Positions 35,591-45,358 of a stretch of DNA of 64,000 nt are shown in pieces. The position numbers and the translations under genes were made by a program. Origin of the DNA: Alcanivorax sp. 1008. Its GTDB lineage: Bacteria; Pseudomonadota; Gammaproteobacteria; Pseudomonadales; Alcanivoracaceae. Numbering within the stretch: the stretch's first letter is position 1; every line of letters starts with the position of its first letter. The notes under the pieces were generated by a model that saw only the letters and a list, made by a program, of their open reading frames with translations, was not told the origin of the DNA and ran no database searches. The stretch lies in assembly GCF_020667895.1 (NCBI RefSeq), contig NZ_JAFMPS010000002.1, positions 77,131-141,130 of the forward strand. Reading direction: 5' to 3'.

Positions 35591-36862
35591 TCAGGCAAAA
35601 CGCTCCATCACCCAGGGCAATACCTCGGCCATCAGTGCATCCACATCCGGGGCAGTCTGCTCTCCAAATGGCGGCTCAAAATAATGCTCCGCATCAATAT
35701 CCAGATAGGTACGATCCGCGCTGGCCAGACTCTGCCACATTAACTGCGCATCGCCGGGATAGATTTCTTTATCGCGCAGCGCATTGACTAATAAAACCGG
35801 GCAACTCATCTGCGCAGCGTTTTTGCAAAAATCCGCATGGGAAGACAACCCGGACCAGGTCGACAGCCAGGCAGCCGGCGTTACCACCCGGCCAAAACCG
35901 ATGTACTGGAAGTTCATCAGGTCAGGGCGTTCCGAAAACAGGGAGCCATAGCTGCGCTTGCTTGGATCAAGATCAGGGTCGGTGTAGTGCAGGTTGGCCA
36001 TGGTGCGATAGATCACCATTACCGGCTCCAATGCGGCTCGCCGACCGATCTGCTGGCGCTCCTCAAAAGACAGGGTGTCGCGGGATGTCTTGTACAACAC
36101 TTCCGCTTCCCGGGCATCATGGATCATGGCGCGAGCCAGATTATCCAGCTTCTCAACCCGGGCCCTCTGGGCGGCGCGATAGCGCGCCACAAATTCCCGG
36201 TCGTAGTGGCTCGGCTCCGGCGGCGCAACAAAACCATTGGCCGGGTTATACATATCCAGTGCCGGGTTACCAAGCAGTGGTTGCTGCTCATCAACCACTG
36301 CTGGATCAATACAGTGTTCTAGTATTTTGCCCTCGCCCGGATGGGCGGATACCGCCAGCAATCCATCGGCGGGAATCATCTCGGCCATTTGCAGCTTGGT
36401 GGGCTTGCCGGCAGCATCCACCGCCAGTCGCTCGGCGGGACTCTTCTCCGCCTGCGCCTGATAGAAGGCGAACAGCGAACCACCACCGGAATTGCCGAAC
36501 AGCAGCACCTTGTCGCAACCATTGCTACGTAGATACTTCACCCCGGCAGCAACATCCAGAATAAGGTCTTCGTGAATCGCTGTGGCATCGTTGTTTAATG
36601 TGCGCGTACACAGGCCAAGCACACTGATGCCAGCGCCGACAAAGCCGGGAATACAATAGTGACGGGTAAAGTCCGCCCGGGGATGCATCACCAGCACACC
36701 GATCTTCTGCTGCCTGGCAGCTGGCGGGGTGTAGTGCAAGCCGGAAATCCAACGCATGTCCGCAGCCTGGATATGAATCGGCGTCACGGTGGTGTCTTGC
36801 GGCAGCGGGCCCTTGTAATTAAACGGCATCCCCAGCCAATAGGTTTTCGAAATCAGTAGCAT
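35591..36862 (-). CDS. Alpha/beta hydrolase
   Basis: 423 residues. Seen: VLVMHPRADFTRHY early in the fold, the nucleophile elbow LFGNSGGGSLFAFY (GxSxGG; Ser about residue 124), the acid region VNALRDKEIYPGDAQ, and the catalytic His in DIDAEHYFEPP near the C-terminus. The long insertion between strands (about residues 150-300) probably forms a lid. The substrate is unknown. It converges on pckA and once shared a terminator with it, now split by the element. A VOC protein gene lies 28 bp upstream on the same strand. Confidence 0.82.
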   Translation of the reverse strand: MLLISKTYWLGMPFNYKGPLPQDTTVTPIHIQAADMRWISGLHYTPPAARQQKIGVLVMHPRADFTRHYCIPGFVGAGISVLGLCTRTLNNDATAIHEDLILDVAAGVKYLRSNGCDKVLLFGNSGGGSLFAFYQAQAEKSPAERLAVDAAGKPTKLQMAEMIPADGLLAVSAHPGEGKILEHCIDPAVVDEQQPLLGNPALDMYNPANGFVAPPEPSHYDREFVARYRAAQRARVEKLDNLARAMIHDAREAEVLYKTSRDTLSFEERQQIGRRAALEPVMVIYRTMANLHYTDPDLDPSKRSYGSLFSERPDLMNFQYIGFGRVVTPAAWLSTWSGLSSHADFCKNAAQMSCPVLLVNALRDKEIYPGDAQLMWQSLASADRTYLDIDAEHYFEPPFGEQTAPDVDALMAEVLPWVMERFA

Positions 36863-36890
36863 GGTTTCCCCCCGGAAACAGACAGCAAAC

Positions 36891-37448
36891 TTAGACGTAA
36901 ATTTTTACTTTCGGATTTTTACGGCCCTTGTATGCAGATTCCGGAATCTGCTCCGGCGGCGTATCGAACAGTAACTTGTACGCCTCGTCGTGACTCATGC
37001 CGAATTTTTCCGTGTCAGTGTCGACACTGAATTCAATCATCAGCATATTCGGGTCAAGCAAGTACATGGACTGGCAGAAATCATGGTCCGTCTCGCCCAG
37101 CACCATCACTCCACGCTCCCGCAGTCGCTCGCGGAAAGCTTCATAACTGGCCATGTCCGGCACACGAAAAGAAACATGATTCACCCAGATCGGCAGACCC
37201 AGCCCGGTGGACGGATCGGTGCGGTAGTTCGGCTGCTCTCCGACATCATGGATTTCAAAAAAGCCCAACGCCTGCCCCATGCCCATATCGAAAAAGAAAT
37301 GACGAAAGTAGCCATCCTTTAGCTTGTGGTTCTCGGTGTGTATTAGCGGCATGCCTAACTTGTCGTTATAGAACTCGTAGGTGGCACGGGTGCACTTGGT
37401 ACCGAAAGCAATATGGTGAATGCCTTCCACGGGAGCAGTCAGGGTCAT
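36891..37448 (-). CDS. VOC superfamily (glyoxalase/extradiol dioxygenase fold) protein
   Basis: 185 residues with two beta-alpha-beta-beta-beta modules: GIHHIAFGTKCTRATYEFYNDKLGMPL (first metal His) and WVNHVSFRVPDMASYEAFRERLRERGV (second His), followed by MYLLDPNMLMIEFSVD with the metal-binding Glu. A metal-dependent lyase or dioxygenase is likely. The ATG at 37448 has GGAGGA upstream. It is probably cotranscribed with the downstream hydrolase, suggesting one catabolic step each in a small pathway. Confidence 0.82.
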   Translation of the reverse strand: MTLTAPVEGIHHIAFGTKCTRATYEFYNDKLGMPLIHTENHKLKDGYFRHFFFDMGMGQALGFFEIHDVGEQPNYRTDPSTGLGLPIWVNHVSFRVPDMASYEAFRERLRERGVMVLGETDHDFCQSMYLLDPNMLMIEFSVDTDTEKFGMSHDEAYKLLFDTPPEQIPESAYKGRKNPKVKIYV

Positions 37449-37631
37449 GATGATGTCCTCCTGTTTGAATGGGACGATTGTGCCTGCCATTCACCCTGCA
37501 GCTGCTGACCAATTCTGGTCAATCTGCCGATCACTCCGGTCAGCAACCACCTGTTGAGTTAAGCCCCAGCCACCGACAAGGCCACGCAAAGCTGGCACAC
37601 TGCGCAAGTTAATGCCCAGCCGAGAGCCTGC

Positions 37632-38396
37632 GTGGAATACGAACTGACATTCTGGACCGTGATCATGCTGGTGGTTTCCGGGCTGGCAGCTGGTTTCGTC
37701 AATACGCTGGCCGGCGGTGGCGGCCTGTTTACCCTGTCGGCGCTGATGCTGATGGGTATTCCTGCGGACATTGCCAATGGCACCAACCGGGTCAGTGTGG
37801 CGGCCCAGTCCATAGAGGGTGTGCGCGGCTTTCATCGCCATAATGTGCTGGACAAGTCCGCCATCCGGCCGATCCTGCTACCGACACTTTCCGGCTCACT
37901 GATTGGCTCCGTGGTGGCCTCCTGGATGCCAGTGGGACTGCTTAAACCGCTGCTGCTTGGCAGCATGATTGCCATGGCGATGGTGCTGCTGCTCAAGCCT
38001 GCGGTAATGGCTCCAACTGCGGATGAGCTACCGAAAAAACTGGGCGAGTCCCCCGGCGGCTGGCTGGCCCTGTTTGGCGCTGGCCTTTACGGCGGCTTTG
38101 TTCAGGGAGGAGTCGGCTTCCTGCTACTGTTCGCACTGGTTGGCGTGCTGCGCTACAACCTGCTGGCCGGCAACGCCTTGAAGCTGGTCTGCACCGGCGT
38201 GTTCGGGGCGGTGGCGCTGACAGTATTCGCCATTCGCGGTCAGGTACTTTGGATTCCGGGCCTGATTATTACCGCCGGCACCCTTGTTGGCGTGCGGCTA
38301 TCAGTGGGCTTTGCCGTCAAGGCCAATGCGGACACGTTGCGCATCGTTCTGCTGTTAGCAGTGATTGGCGCCTGTATAGCTGCATTTTTCCGCTGA
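37632..38396 (+). CDS. TauE/SafE family anion permease
   Basis: 254-residue inner-membrane protein with about eight hydrophobic helices. The duplicated family motif is visible: GLAAGFVNTLAGGGGLFTLSALMLMGIPADIANGTNRVSV in the first half, and GAGLYGGFVQGGVGFLLLFALVGVLRYNLLAGNALKLVC in the second. The family exports sulfite, sulfoacetate or related organic anions; the substrate here is not known. It starts at a GTG. Confidence 0.88.
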   Translation: MEYELTFWTVIMLVVSGLAAGFVNTLAGGGGLFTLSALMLMGIPADIANGTNRVSVAAQSIEGVRGFHRHNVLDKSAIRPILLPTLSGSLIGSVVASWMPVGLLKPLLLGSMIAMAMVLLLKPAVMAPTADELPKKLGESPGGWLALFGAGLYGGFVQGGVGFLLLFALVGVLRYNLLAGNALKLVCTGVFGAVALTVFAIRGQVLWIPGLIITAGTLVGVRLSVGFAVKANADTLRIVLLLAVIGACIAAFFR

Positions 38397-38529
38397 CGCT
38401 CCCTTTCCCCACCAATTTCGGCTTGGCAATCGGCCAACGGACTGACCCCCGGGCAACATCTCAGTCAACATTCGGCCTTTACTTGTTTCCCCCGCGCACT
38501 AGACTGGCGCGCTTTCCGCAATTGGGGAC

Positions 38530-39831
38530 ATGTCTATGGGTAAACCACGCATTGTAGTGGTGGGGGGCGGTGCCGGTGGGCTGCCACTGGTAACCCTGCT
38601 GGGGCGGAAACTGGGACGGGGCGGCCGCGCCGACGTCACGCTGGTGGACAACAACAGCTTCCATGTCTGGAAGCCCCGTTTCCATGAAGTGGCCACAGGA
38701 GCCATCGATGCGGATCTGGATGCGGTGGATTACCGCGCCCACGCCCGCCTGAATGGCTACCGCTTTGAGCCTGGCACATTAACCGGCACTGACGTCGAGG
38801 CACGCACTATTACTTTGGCCGCGCTGGCCGACGCCAGCGGCAATGAAGTGCTGCCCGAGCGACAGATCAGCTACGACTATCTGGTGCTCGCGGTAGGCAG
38901 CCGCAGTAATGATTTCGGCACACCCGGAGTGGCCAAACACTGCCTGTTTATCGACAGCCGCCAGCAGGCAGATCGCTTCCGGGAAAAATTCCTTAACGCC
39001 TGCCTGCACGCCAACTACAACAGCAAACCGCTGTCGGTGGCTATCGTTGGCGGTGGCGCCACCGGCGTCGAGCTGGCCGCCGAACTGCACCACGCCATCA
39101 GCATGCTCAAGTTCTACGGTCACGAGCAGCTTGATCGGGCTCTGCTGGATGTGCGCGTTATTGAAGGTGCGCCGCGCATTCTGCCGGTGCTATCGGAGCG
39201 CGTATCGATAGCAGCCACCGAGCGCCTGCAAGCGCTGGGCGTCACCGTCAGTACCGGCGTGGTGGTGGCGCGGGTTGAACAGGATGCCTTTGTCACCAAC
39301 GAAGACGAGCGTATCGAAGCGGATCTGCTGGTCTGGGCTGCGGGGGTCAAAGCCGCCGAGCTCCTGACCCACATCGATGGCCTGACTCTGAACCGACTGA
39401 ACCAGGTGGAAGTGGACAGCAATCTGCTAGCCAAAGGTCAGGAAAATGTCTTTGTTATCGGCGACTGCGCCGCCTGCCACCTACCCGGCATGGATCGACC
39501 GATCCCGCCCCGTGCCCAGTCAGCCCAGCAGATGGCCCATCATCTGGCCAAGGAGATTGAGCGCCTGCTGATGTTCAACCGCCCGCCACGACCTTTTGTC
39601 TATAAAGACCATGGCTCGCTGGTATCGCTGTCCAACTACAGCTCGGTGGGCATGCTGATGGGCAACCTGAAGGGCGGCAACTTCTTCGTTGAGGGGTGGC
39701 TGGCGCGGATGATGTATATCAGCCTGTACCGGCTGCATCAGGCAACCCTGTATGGCTGGCCGCGCACCATCATGCTGTTGCTGGCTGGCAAATTCAGCCG
39801 CCTGGTACGGCCACGTCTGAAGCTGCACTGA
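38530..39831 (+). CDS. Type II NADH dehydrogenase-like FAD oxidoreductase
   Basis: 433 residues. The FAD-binding Rossmann motif VVVGGGAGGLPLVTLLG (about 8-24) is followed by the NAD(P)-binding motif VAIVGGGATGVELAAELHHAI (about 170-190) and the second FAD motif VFVIGDCAACHLPG (about 313-326). The C-terminal region contains an amphipathic/hydrophobic stretch (MMYISLYRLHQATLYGWPRTIMLLLAGK) typical of the membrane-anchoring end of NDH-2. It likely passes electrons from NADH to quinone without proton pumping. An ATG at 38536 is an alternative start. Confidence 0.88.
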   Translation: MSMGKPRIVVVGGGAGGLPLVTLLGRKLGRGGRADVTLVDNNSFHVWKPRFHEVATGAIDADLDAVDYRAHARLNGYRFEPGTLTGTDVEARTITLAALADASGNEVLPERQISYDYLVLAVGSRSNDFGTPGVAKHCLFIDSRQQADRFREKFLNACLHANYNSKPLSVAIVGGGATGVELAAELHHAISMLKFYGHEQLDRALLDVRVIEGAPRILPVLSERVSIAATERLQALGVTVSTGVVVARVEQDAFVTNEDERIEADLLVWAAGVKAAELLTHIDGLTLNRLNQVEVDSNLLAKGQENVFVIGDCAACHLPGMDRPIPPRAQSAQQMAHHLAKEIERLLMFNRPPRPFVYKDHGSLVSLSNYSSVGMLMGNLKGGNFFVEGWLARMMYISLYRLHQATLYGWPRTIMLLLAGKFSRLVRPRLKLH

Positions 39832-39968
39832 CCCACCAGCGCAGGCGGCACAAGCCGCCTGCGACACTTTGCCACATCCCGCTTTGCTCCCCCTACCCCT
39901 AGAATCCCGCCCCATCGAAGCGCCAATTAGTCCGCGCGCTACTTATGCACCAACTAACCGGGGGTCAT

Positions 39969-40880
39969 ATGACTACTCTTCGCGCCATCGTCGTGCTGGG
40001 CAGCGCCGCCCTGCTGACCGCCTGCGGCGGCAGCTCAACAAACTCCGGAAACGCTACTCGCACCATCAGCATTCCCTTCGAAGCCTTTGCTGGCAGCACT
40101 GAAATCAGTTGCGACGCCAGCCTGCAAGGCCTCGGCATTGGTGGCAGCAGCGCCTCGTTAGCAGACTTTAAAATTTTTATTCATGACGTACGACTGGTTA
40201 CCGATGAAGACGTGGAAATTCCGGTAACACTGGACGACGACAACTGGCAGGCAGACGGCATCGCCCTGCTCGACTTTCAGGACAAGGGTGACGGTTGCAA
40301 TGGCGATCTGAAACCGGTGAACACCAGCCTGCGCGGCAGTGTACCGGACCAGCCAGTTGTCATTGCCGGCGTCCGCTTCAAAGTCGGCGTGCCATCCAGC
40401 CACAACCACAATAATGTGGCCACCGCGCCCACACCGCTGAACCTGCCGGGCATGTTCTGGAACTGGCAAGGTGGCTACAAGCACCTGCGTTTTGATGTGC
40501 GTCCCAACGGTGGTGTAACACGGCCCACGGATGGCGCCTGGACCAACACAACCTGGAACATCCATCTGGGTGCCACCAATTGCACGCCCGACCCGCGGGT
40601 TGATCCAAACACACCGGAAGACGTGAGCTGCGAATATAACAATCGCCCAGAGATCAGCCTGACCGGCTTTGACGATACCGCCTCTGCTATTCGCATTGAC
40701 TATGCAGCACTGGTTATTGATAACGAACTATCCGAGGATGCCGGCGGCGCCCCAGGCTGCATGTCCGGCAATACCGACCCGGAGTGCACTAACGTCTTCG
40801 ATAATCTTGGCATGACCCTCGGTGCAGCGGTGGGGCCGGCAAACGAGCAATCCGTGTTCTCTGTTGTTCTGCAGCCTTAA
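39969..40880 (+). CDS. MbnP-like copper-binding lipoprotein (metallo-mystery pair four-Cys protein)
   Basis: 303 residues from the ATG at 39969. An N-terminal lipoprotein signal (VLGSAALLTACGG, lipobox LTAC) predicts an outer-membrane or periplasmic lipid anchor. The four-Cys family pattern is visible (ISCDASLQG, GDGCNGDL, ATNCTPDP, VSCEYNN), with family blocks FKIFIHDVRLV, GVRFKVGVPSSHNHNN and GMFWNWQGGYKHLRFDV. In characterised pairs a Trp of MbnP is oxidised to kynurenine by MbnH to create a copper site; the WNWQGGYK block offers candidate Trp residues. The partner gene follows after 6 bp. Confidence 0.85.
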   Translation: MTTLRAIVVLGSAALLTACGGSSTNSGNATRTISIPFEAFAGSTEISCDASLQGLGIGGSSASLADFKIFIHDVRLVTDEDVEIPVTLDDDNWQADGIALLDFQDKGDGCNGDLKPVNTSLRGSVPDQPVVIAGVRFKVGVPSSHNHNNVATAPTPLNLPGMFWNWQGGYKHLRFDVRPNGGVTRPTDGAWTNTTWNIHLGATNCTPDPRVDPNTPEDVSCEYNNRPEISLTGFDDTASAIRIDYAALVIDNELSEDAGGAPGCMSGNTDPECTNVFDNLGMTLGAAVGPANEQSVFSVVLQP

Positions 40881-40886
40881 TCAATC

Positions 40887-42038
40887 ATGCGTTGGCGCCT
40901 GCTGATTCCGTTGCTACTGCCGCTGTTAAGCGGCTGCCCGGAAAGCATCACCACCATTGATGATGCCGGCGCCCTGCGCAGTGACTTTGACTGGCAGGTG
41001 CGCGCCAATATCCCATTGCCGGTTGAACCCATCGACAATGCAATGAGCGAAGCCAAGTTTCAGCTTGGCCGCCATCTTTTTTATGATCCACGTCTGTCCA
41101 GCAATGAAACTATCAGCTGCAGCTCCTGCCATCACCAAGACAAAGCCTTTGCGGATGGCCGTGTGGCGCCACGCGGTGCCACCGGAGAACTACATCCACG
41201 TAATTCCCAGGCACTGGTTAACATCGCTTATAACCCGACTCTGACCTGGGGCAATCCATCCCTGCGAACCATTGAACAGCAAATCGTTATTCCGCTGTTT
41301 GGCGAAACCCCCATTGAGCACGGAATTAGCGACGCAAATCAGGAGCTGGTACTTAACCGGATATTGTCCGAGCCACGGTATGCGCCATTATTCGACGCTG
41401 CGTTTCCGGGCCAGCCAATCAGCTACGACACCATCGTCAAAGGACTGGCCAGCTTTATTCGCGGCATGACGTCGTTCTCCAGTAACTTCGATCGTTATGA
41501 GCAGGGCGATGGCAACGCCCTGAGTGAATCAGCCAAGAACGGCATGGCGCTTTTCTTCAGCGAAGAGCTGGAGTGTTTCCACTGTCACGGCGGATACAAC
41601 TTCACCGATTCAGTACAGGACCGCACCATGTTTTTGGTGGATCGACCTTTCCATAACACCGGGCTGTACAACATTGACGGGCTCGGCGCATATCCCGAAC
41701 CGAATACCGGCGTGCATGAAATCACCAGCCGCGCTCAGGATATGGGCCGCTTTCGCGCGCCATCACTGCGTAATATTGCGGTCACTGCACCGTACATGCA
41801 TGACGGCAGTGTCGCCACGTTGGAAGATGCGATCCGCAACTACGCCGCCGGCGGCCGCAATCTAACCGCCGGACCAAATGCCGGCGATGGCCGGATGAAC
41901 CCCTACAAGGATGGCTTTATCTCCGGCTTCAGTATCACCGATGATGAGATCAACGATTTAATCGCTTTCTTGCAATCACTCACCGATGACGAGTTTCTTA
42001 ACTCGGAACGCTTCGCTGACCCCTGGGCTACGCCATGA
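40887..42038 (+). CDS. MbnH-like di-haem enzyme (cytochrome c peroxidase family)
   Basis: 383 residues with an N-terminal secretion or lipoprotein signal (LLPLLSGC). Two haem c sites are visible: CSSCHHQD (about 70-74) and CFHCHGGYN (about 231-235). The MauG/CcpA family blocks LGRHLFYDPRLS, FRAPSLRNIAVTAPYMHDGSVATLEDAI and DLIAFLQSLTD are present. In the metallo-mystery pair this enzyme post-translationally oxidises its MbnP partner. It lies 6 bp after the MbnP-like gene and overlaps the next gene by 4 bp. Confidence 0.88.
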   Translation: MRWRLLIPLLLPLLSGCPESITTIDDAGALRSDFDWQVRANIPLPVEPIDNAMSEAKFQLGRHLFYDPRLSSNETISCSSCHHQDKAFADGRVAPRGATGELHPRNSQALVNIAYNPTLTWGNPSLRTIEQQIVIPLFGETPIEHGISDANQELVLNRILSEPRYAPLFDAAFPGQPISYDTIVKGLASFIRGMTSFSSNFDRYEQGDGNALSESAKNGMALFFSEELECFHCHGGYNFTDSVQDRTMFLVDRPFHNTGLYNIDGLGAYPEPNTGVHEITSRAQDMGRFRAPSLRNIAVTAPYMHDGSVATLEDAIRNYAAGGRNLTAGPNAGDGRMNPYKDGFISGFSITDDEINDLIAFLQSLTDDEFLNSERFADPWATP

Positions 42039-43249
42039 GAACTTTTTTTCTTCCCGCGTTGCTGCTGACTGCCAGCTTTAATGTTTTCGCCCATAGCATT
42101 CCCAGCGAAATTGGCCAGCCGCAACTGGACGTCAGTCTGGCGGTGACGGCACGCACTGACGGCGCCGTGGCATCCGATGAGTACTGGCGCATTCCTGGCG
42201 TCATGATGGGCGGGCACGCATGGCCGGCTCAACGGGGCATCAGCATGGACGAACTGTCCTTGTCACTGGGCTATCGCATCGACGAAAACTTTTTTGCCGT
42301 ACTCAAGGCGGCACAGCATAGCGGCCATGATGATGGCCCCAGCATTGAGCATGCCTGGGTCGGATATGTGTGCTGCGATTCCGTTGGCCCGCTGGTGATT
42401 GAAGCAGGACGGATGTCCGCAGCATTTACTCCGTCCGTATCCGAGCACAGTAGCGCGCGTATTTTCAGTGATGCCACTTTGCCAGCAGATGCTTTTCTTG
42501 GCCGTCACTTTCACGACAATGGCTTTCGCCTGTGGCGCCATAATCCCCATGGAATAAGTTTCGGGGTGGAGCTCTGGCAAGGCGAGGCCTTCCCCGCCAG
42601 CGCAGATGATAGCGGCGGTGCTGCTGACCTTTTTGCCTCGCTCAATCATCAAAGTGGCAGACTAACCCTGCAAACCGGAGTGTGGACATTGTTTGCCCGC
42701 GCCACCGAGCGGCCCGATCATCGCTATAGCGACGGCCATACTCACGGTGGTATTGGCGCTGTGCCACCGCCGGATGTGCGCTTTACCGGCGACAGTGTAC
42801 TCGGCGGTATTCACGCATTAATTGGCTGGCAAGTACGTTCCGATATGCGCGCGGCACTGCGCATGGAGTGGATGCAAGTAGAGGCCGACGGGGTAATCGA
42901 AGATATCACCCGGCGGGCGGCCATCGACAGCGTTTACAGCGGCATTATTGTACAGCCGGAAATTACCGTAGCCCGCCACTCCTTTGCGCTGCGCGCAGAA
43001 CAGCTGGTATTGGACAACCATGTTACCGGCGCCGCAGCGCTGCCACTATCCGAGGACGCCAACCTGATCAACGATCACAATCCATGGCGACTTGGACTGG
43101 GCTGGCGCTGGCAGTGGCGCGATGCGTTGGCATTGCGTGCGGATCTTACCCGCGATGCCACCCTTGGCAGCGCTGAGAACCGGGCTGCCATTGGTCTGGT
43201 CTGGCATCAGTCGCTTACCCGACAAGGTGCCCATCAACATAGTCCCTGA
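42035..43249 (+). CDS. Outer-membrane beta-barrel protein in the MbnP/MbnH operon
   Basis: 404 residues with a signal peptide (MRTFFLPALLLTASFNVFA). The sequence alternates short amphipathic strands (LSLSLGYRIDENFFAVLKAAQH, SFGVELWQGEAF, LTLQTGVWTLFARA, WRLGLGWRWQWRDALALRADLTRD) and ends in a strand-like segment, consistent with a porin-like barrel. His-rich loops (HSGHDDGPSIEH, RYSDGHTHGG) could bind metal. It overlaps the MbnH gene by 4 bp (ATGA). The context suggests copper uptake across the outer membrane. Confidence 0.72.
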   Translation: MRTFFLPALLLTASFNVFAHSIPSEIGQPQLDVSLAVTARTDGAVASDEYWRIPGVMMGGHAWPAQRGISMDELSLSLGYRIDENFFAVLKAAQHSGHDDGPSIEHAWVGYVCCDSVGPLVIEAGRMSAAFTPSVSEHSSARIFSDATLPADAFLGRHFHDNGFRLWRHNPHGISFGVELWQGEAFPASADDSGGAADLFASLNHQSGRLTLQTGVWTLFARATERPDHRYSDGHTHGGIGAVPPPDVRFTGDSVLGGIHALIGWQVRSDMRAALRMEWMQVEADGVIEDITRRAAIDSVYSGIIVQPEITVARHSFALRAEQLVLDNHVTGAAALPLSEDANLINDHNPWRLGLGWRWQWRDALALRADLTRDATLGSAENRAAIGLVWHQSLTRQGAHQHSP

Positions 43250-43338
43250 CACAAGTCTGCAATCAGCTCACAACAGTATTTGCATAGCGGCTTAACCCTA
43301 AGCACAATCACTGCATTACTACGAAGAGTGTCGTACGC

Positions 43339-43917
43339 ATGACAGACCCCAGTCAGGAGATGAACGCGCCGGATCACCTTATCTGGCGTCTGAGTCATTT
43401 TGAAAACCATAACCGGGCGATCAGCTTCGTACGACAGTTTCAGGAAACGCTGTGCGTATATAGCGGGCCGGTTCAACAGCTCTATACAAACTACGAAATT
43501 TCCGTGCCGGAGCAGGACGACCGCTCGCTTATTATCCTGCCCAACCCCTATGCCTATCACGATACCTTTAATGGCATCCCGGAAGACGCCGTTAAGGAAA
43601 CCGGCATCACCATTATTCCCGGTGACCTGCTTGGTAAAGAGGGGCTATATATGACACTGCCAATGCGAGACAGCAGCGGCAAACGGGTAATGCGCAATGT
43701 GCCGTTGAAAGTCGGCCTGCTCACCCTGATGCGTCAGGAAAAGCCGGAGGCACCGTTTCTACCCGTCATTACCAAGGGCGATCTGCGTTCATTCCGCAAA
43801 GACGATCCCTGCCTGCACTTGCAACGTATCGTGCCGAAAATGATTCGTGAGCGCTCCGCCATGGAAGTCGGCAGCATTCAGAGAGTGATCCGTGAAAAGC
43901 TGAAGGTATATATGTAA
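43339..43917 (+). CDS. Conserved-looking cytoplasmic protein of unknown function
   Basis: 192 residues, no signal peptide or membrane segment. It has a globular, mixed composition (NHNRAISFVRQFQETLCVY..., ITIIPGDLLGKEGLYMTLPMRD, VPKMIRERSAMEVGSIQRVIREKLKVYM). I do not recognise the family. It lies between the copper-related operon and envZ (convergent), with its own short promoter region. Confidence 0.65.
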   Translation: MTDPSQEMNAPDHLIWRLSHFENHNRAISFVRQFQETLCVYSGPVQQLYTNYEISVPEQDDRSLIILPNPYAYHDTFNGIPEDAVKETGITIIPGDLLGKEGLYMTLPMRDSSGKRVMRNVPLKVGLLTLMRQEKPEAPFLPVITKGDLRSFRKDDPCLHLQRIVPKMIRERSAMEVGSIQRVIREKLKVYM

Positions 43918-43947
43918 CCAGCCACTGGCGAACCATGTTCGCCAGTG

Positions 43948-45267
43948 TCAGCGCACCCGCGCAGACAGGGCCTCCGGCTGCACCAGTCTGCCGGTAAACG
44001 GCAAGCGGATTTCCACCACCAGACCACCCTCCGGATGATTGCTCAGCGTCATGCTGCCATGATGCATATCAACGATACGTTTGACGATTGCCAGACCGAG
44101 ACCGGAACCGCTTAGTGTGCGCGCCTTTTCACCACGTGAGAACGGCTGCAATAGTGTTGGAATATCCGCTTCATTTACGCCTTTCCCATGATCCCGAACT
44201 GTCAGCACTACAACGCCTTTTCCTGCTGAGGTACTAATCAGCACAGGCTCGGCGCCATACTTCACCGCATTGGTAATCAAGTTCGATAACAGCCGGCGAA
44301 ACGTAAGACGTTTCAGCATCAGGCGCGGCACATCATGCAACGAGGTACGCACATCAATACTGGCATGACGATTACGTACCTCTTCGATCAGCACATTAAT
44401 GCTTTCAAACTCCGGCACTTCGTCAGAGCCATCGCGGATAAAGGCAATAAATTGCTCAAGGATGGCATCCATATCCTCAATGTCAGCGACAATACCATCA
44501 CGCAACTCCGCATCGTTCATAAATTCCGCCGACAGACGAATACGGGTTAGCGGTGTGCGCAAGTCATGGGAAATTCCCGCCAGCAACAGGGCGCGGTCAC
44601 GCTGTGCATGCAACATATCCGCAGCCATGCGGTTGAACGCCTTATTCACTGCATCCAGCTCCAGCGGGCCGGCCTCCTCATCAAGCAGGGGCACCTGATC
44701 GCCACGGCCAACAATTCCCGCCACCCGCGCCAATTTGCGTAACGGATCAGTCAAGCCACGCGCAATAAATACGCCCGCCAGAAAAGCGAACAACGGCACA
44801 GTCACACCCCAGCCGATCAGCAAATAGCGATCGTAGTGGCGGAAAAACTTCATCGGCACACGAATCCACTGGTAGTCCAGACTTTGCGCGGTAACCCACA
44901 GAACCGGTGAACTGGTTTCTTCCATGCGCACCATCACCGGCTCATTAAGCAGCTCTTCAACTTCCAACTGGAAACGATCAACCAGAGGCCGGGCAATAAA
45001 TGATGGCTCATCATCCGGGGGCATTCGACCGGCGGTAATCTGGATACCCGTAGCGTCCGCAATACGTCGCGCCATATCCACATCCGCCTTGCTGCCCACG
45101 GACGCGCTGGCATAGAGATGGGTCAGCTCAGCATATTCACGAATGCCGGGAAGGTAGGCGTTACGGGCAAAAAACCACAGGCTCAGCGCCTGACTGAGGC
45201 CAACGATCAGACCGGTGATAACAGCAGTACGACCAAACGCGGTACGCGGAAGAAGAAACGAGGCCAT
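43948..45267 (-). CDS. envZ: Osmosensor histidine kinase EnvZ
   Basis: 439 residues from the ATG at 45267. Two membrane helices flank a periplasmic loop of about 115 residues, then HAMP ([22 protein letters not shown]), the dimerisation/phosphorylation motif [16 protein letters not shown] (His about residue 235), N box [13 protein letters not shown]-type, G1 DHGKGV and G2 [13 protein letters not shown]. It phosphorylates OmpR, encoded 92 bp upstream on the same strand. Together they control porin and envelope genes. Confidence 0.93.
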   Translation of the reverse strand: MASFLLPRTAFGRTAVITGLIVGLSQALSLWFFARNAYLPGIREYAELTHLYASASVGSKADVDMARRIADATGIQITAGRMPPDDEPSFIARPLVDRFQLEVEELLNEPVMVRMEETSSPVLWVTAQSLDYQWIRVPMKFFRHYDRYLLIGWGVTVPLFAFLAGVFIARGLTDPLRKLARVAGIVGRGDQVPLLDEEAGPLELDAVNKAFNRMAADMLHAQRDRALLLAGISHDLRTPLTRIRLSAEFMNDAELRDGIVADIEDMDAILEQFIAFIRDGSDEVPEFESINVLIEEVRNRHASIDVRTSLHDVPRLMLKRLTFRRLLSNLITNAVKYGAEPVLISTSAGKGVVVLTVRDHGKGVNEADIPTLLQPFSRGEKARTLSGSGLGLAIVKRIVDMHHGSMTLSNHPEGGLVVEIRLPFTGRLVQPEALSARVR

Positions 45268-45358
45268 TGAACATGCATTCCCTGAGCAACAGATACTGGC
45301 AAGCATGCCACATACCGAAGTATGCGGCAGGCACTATCCGCCTTTACTCAGACAATTC

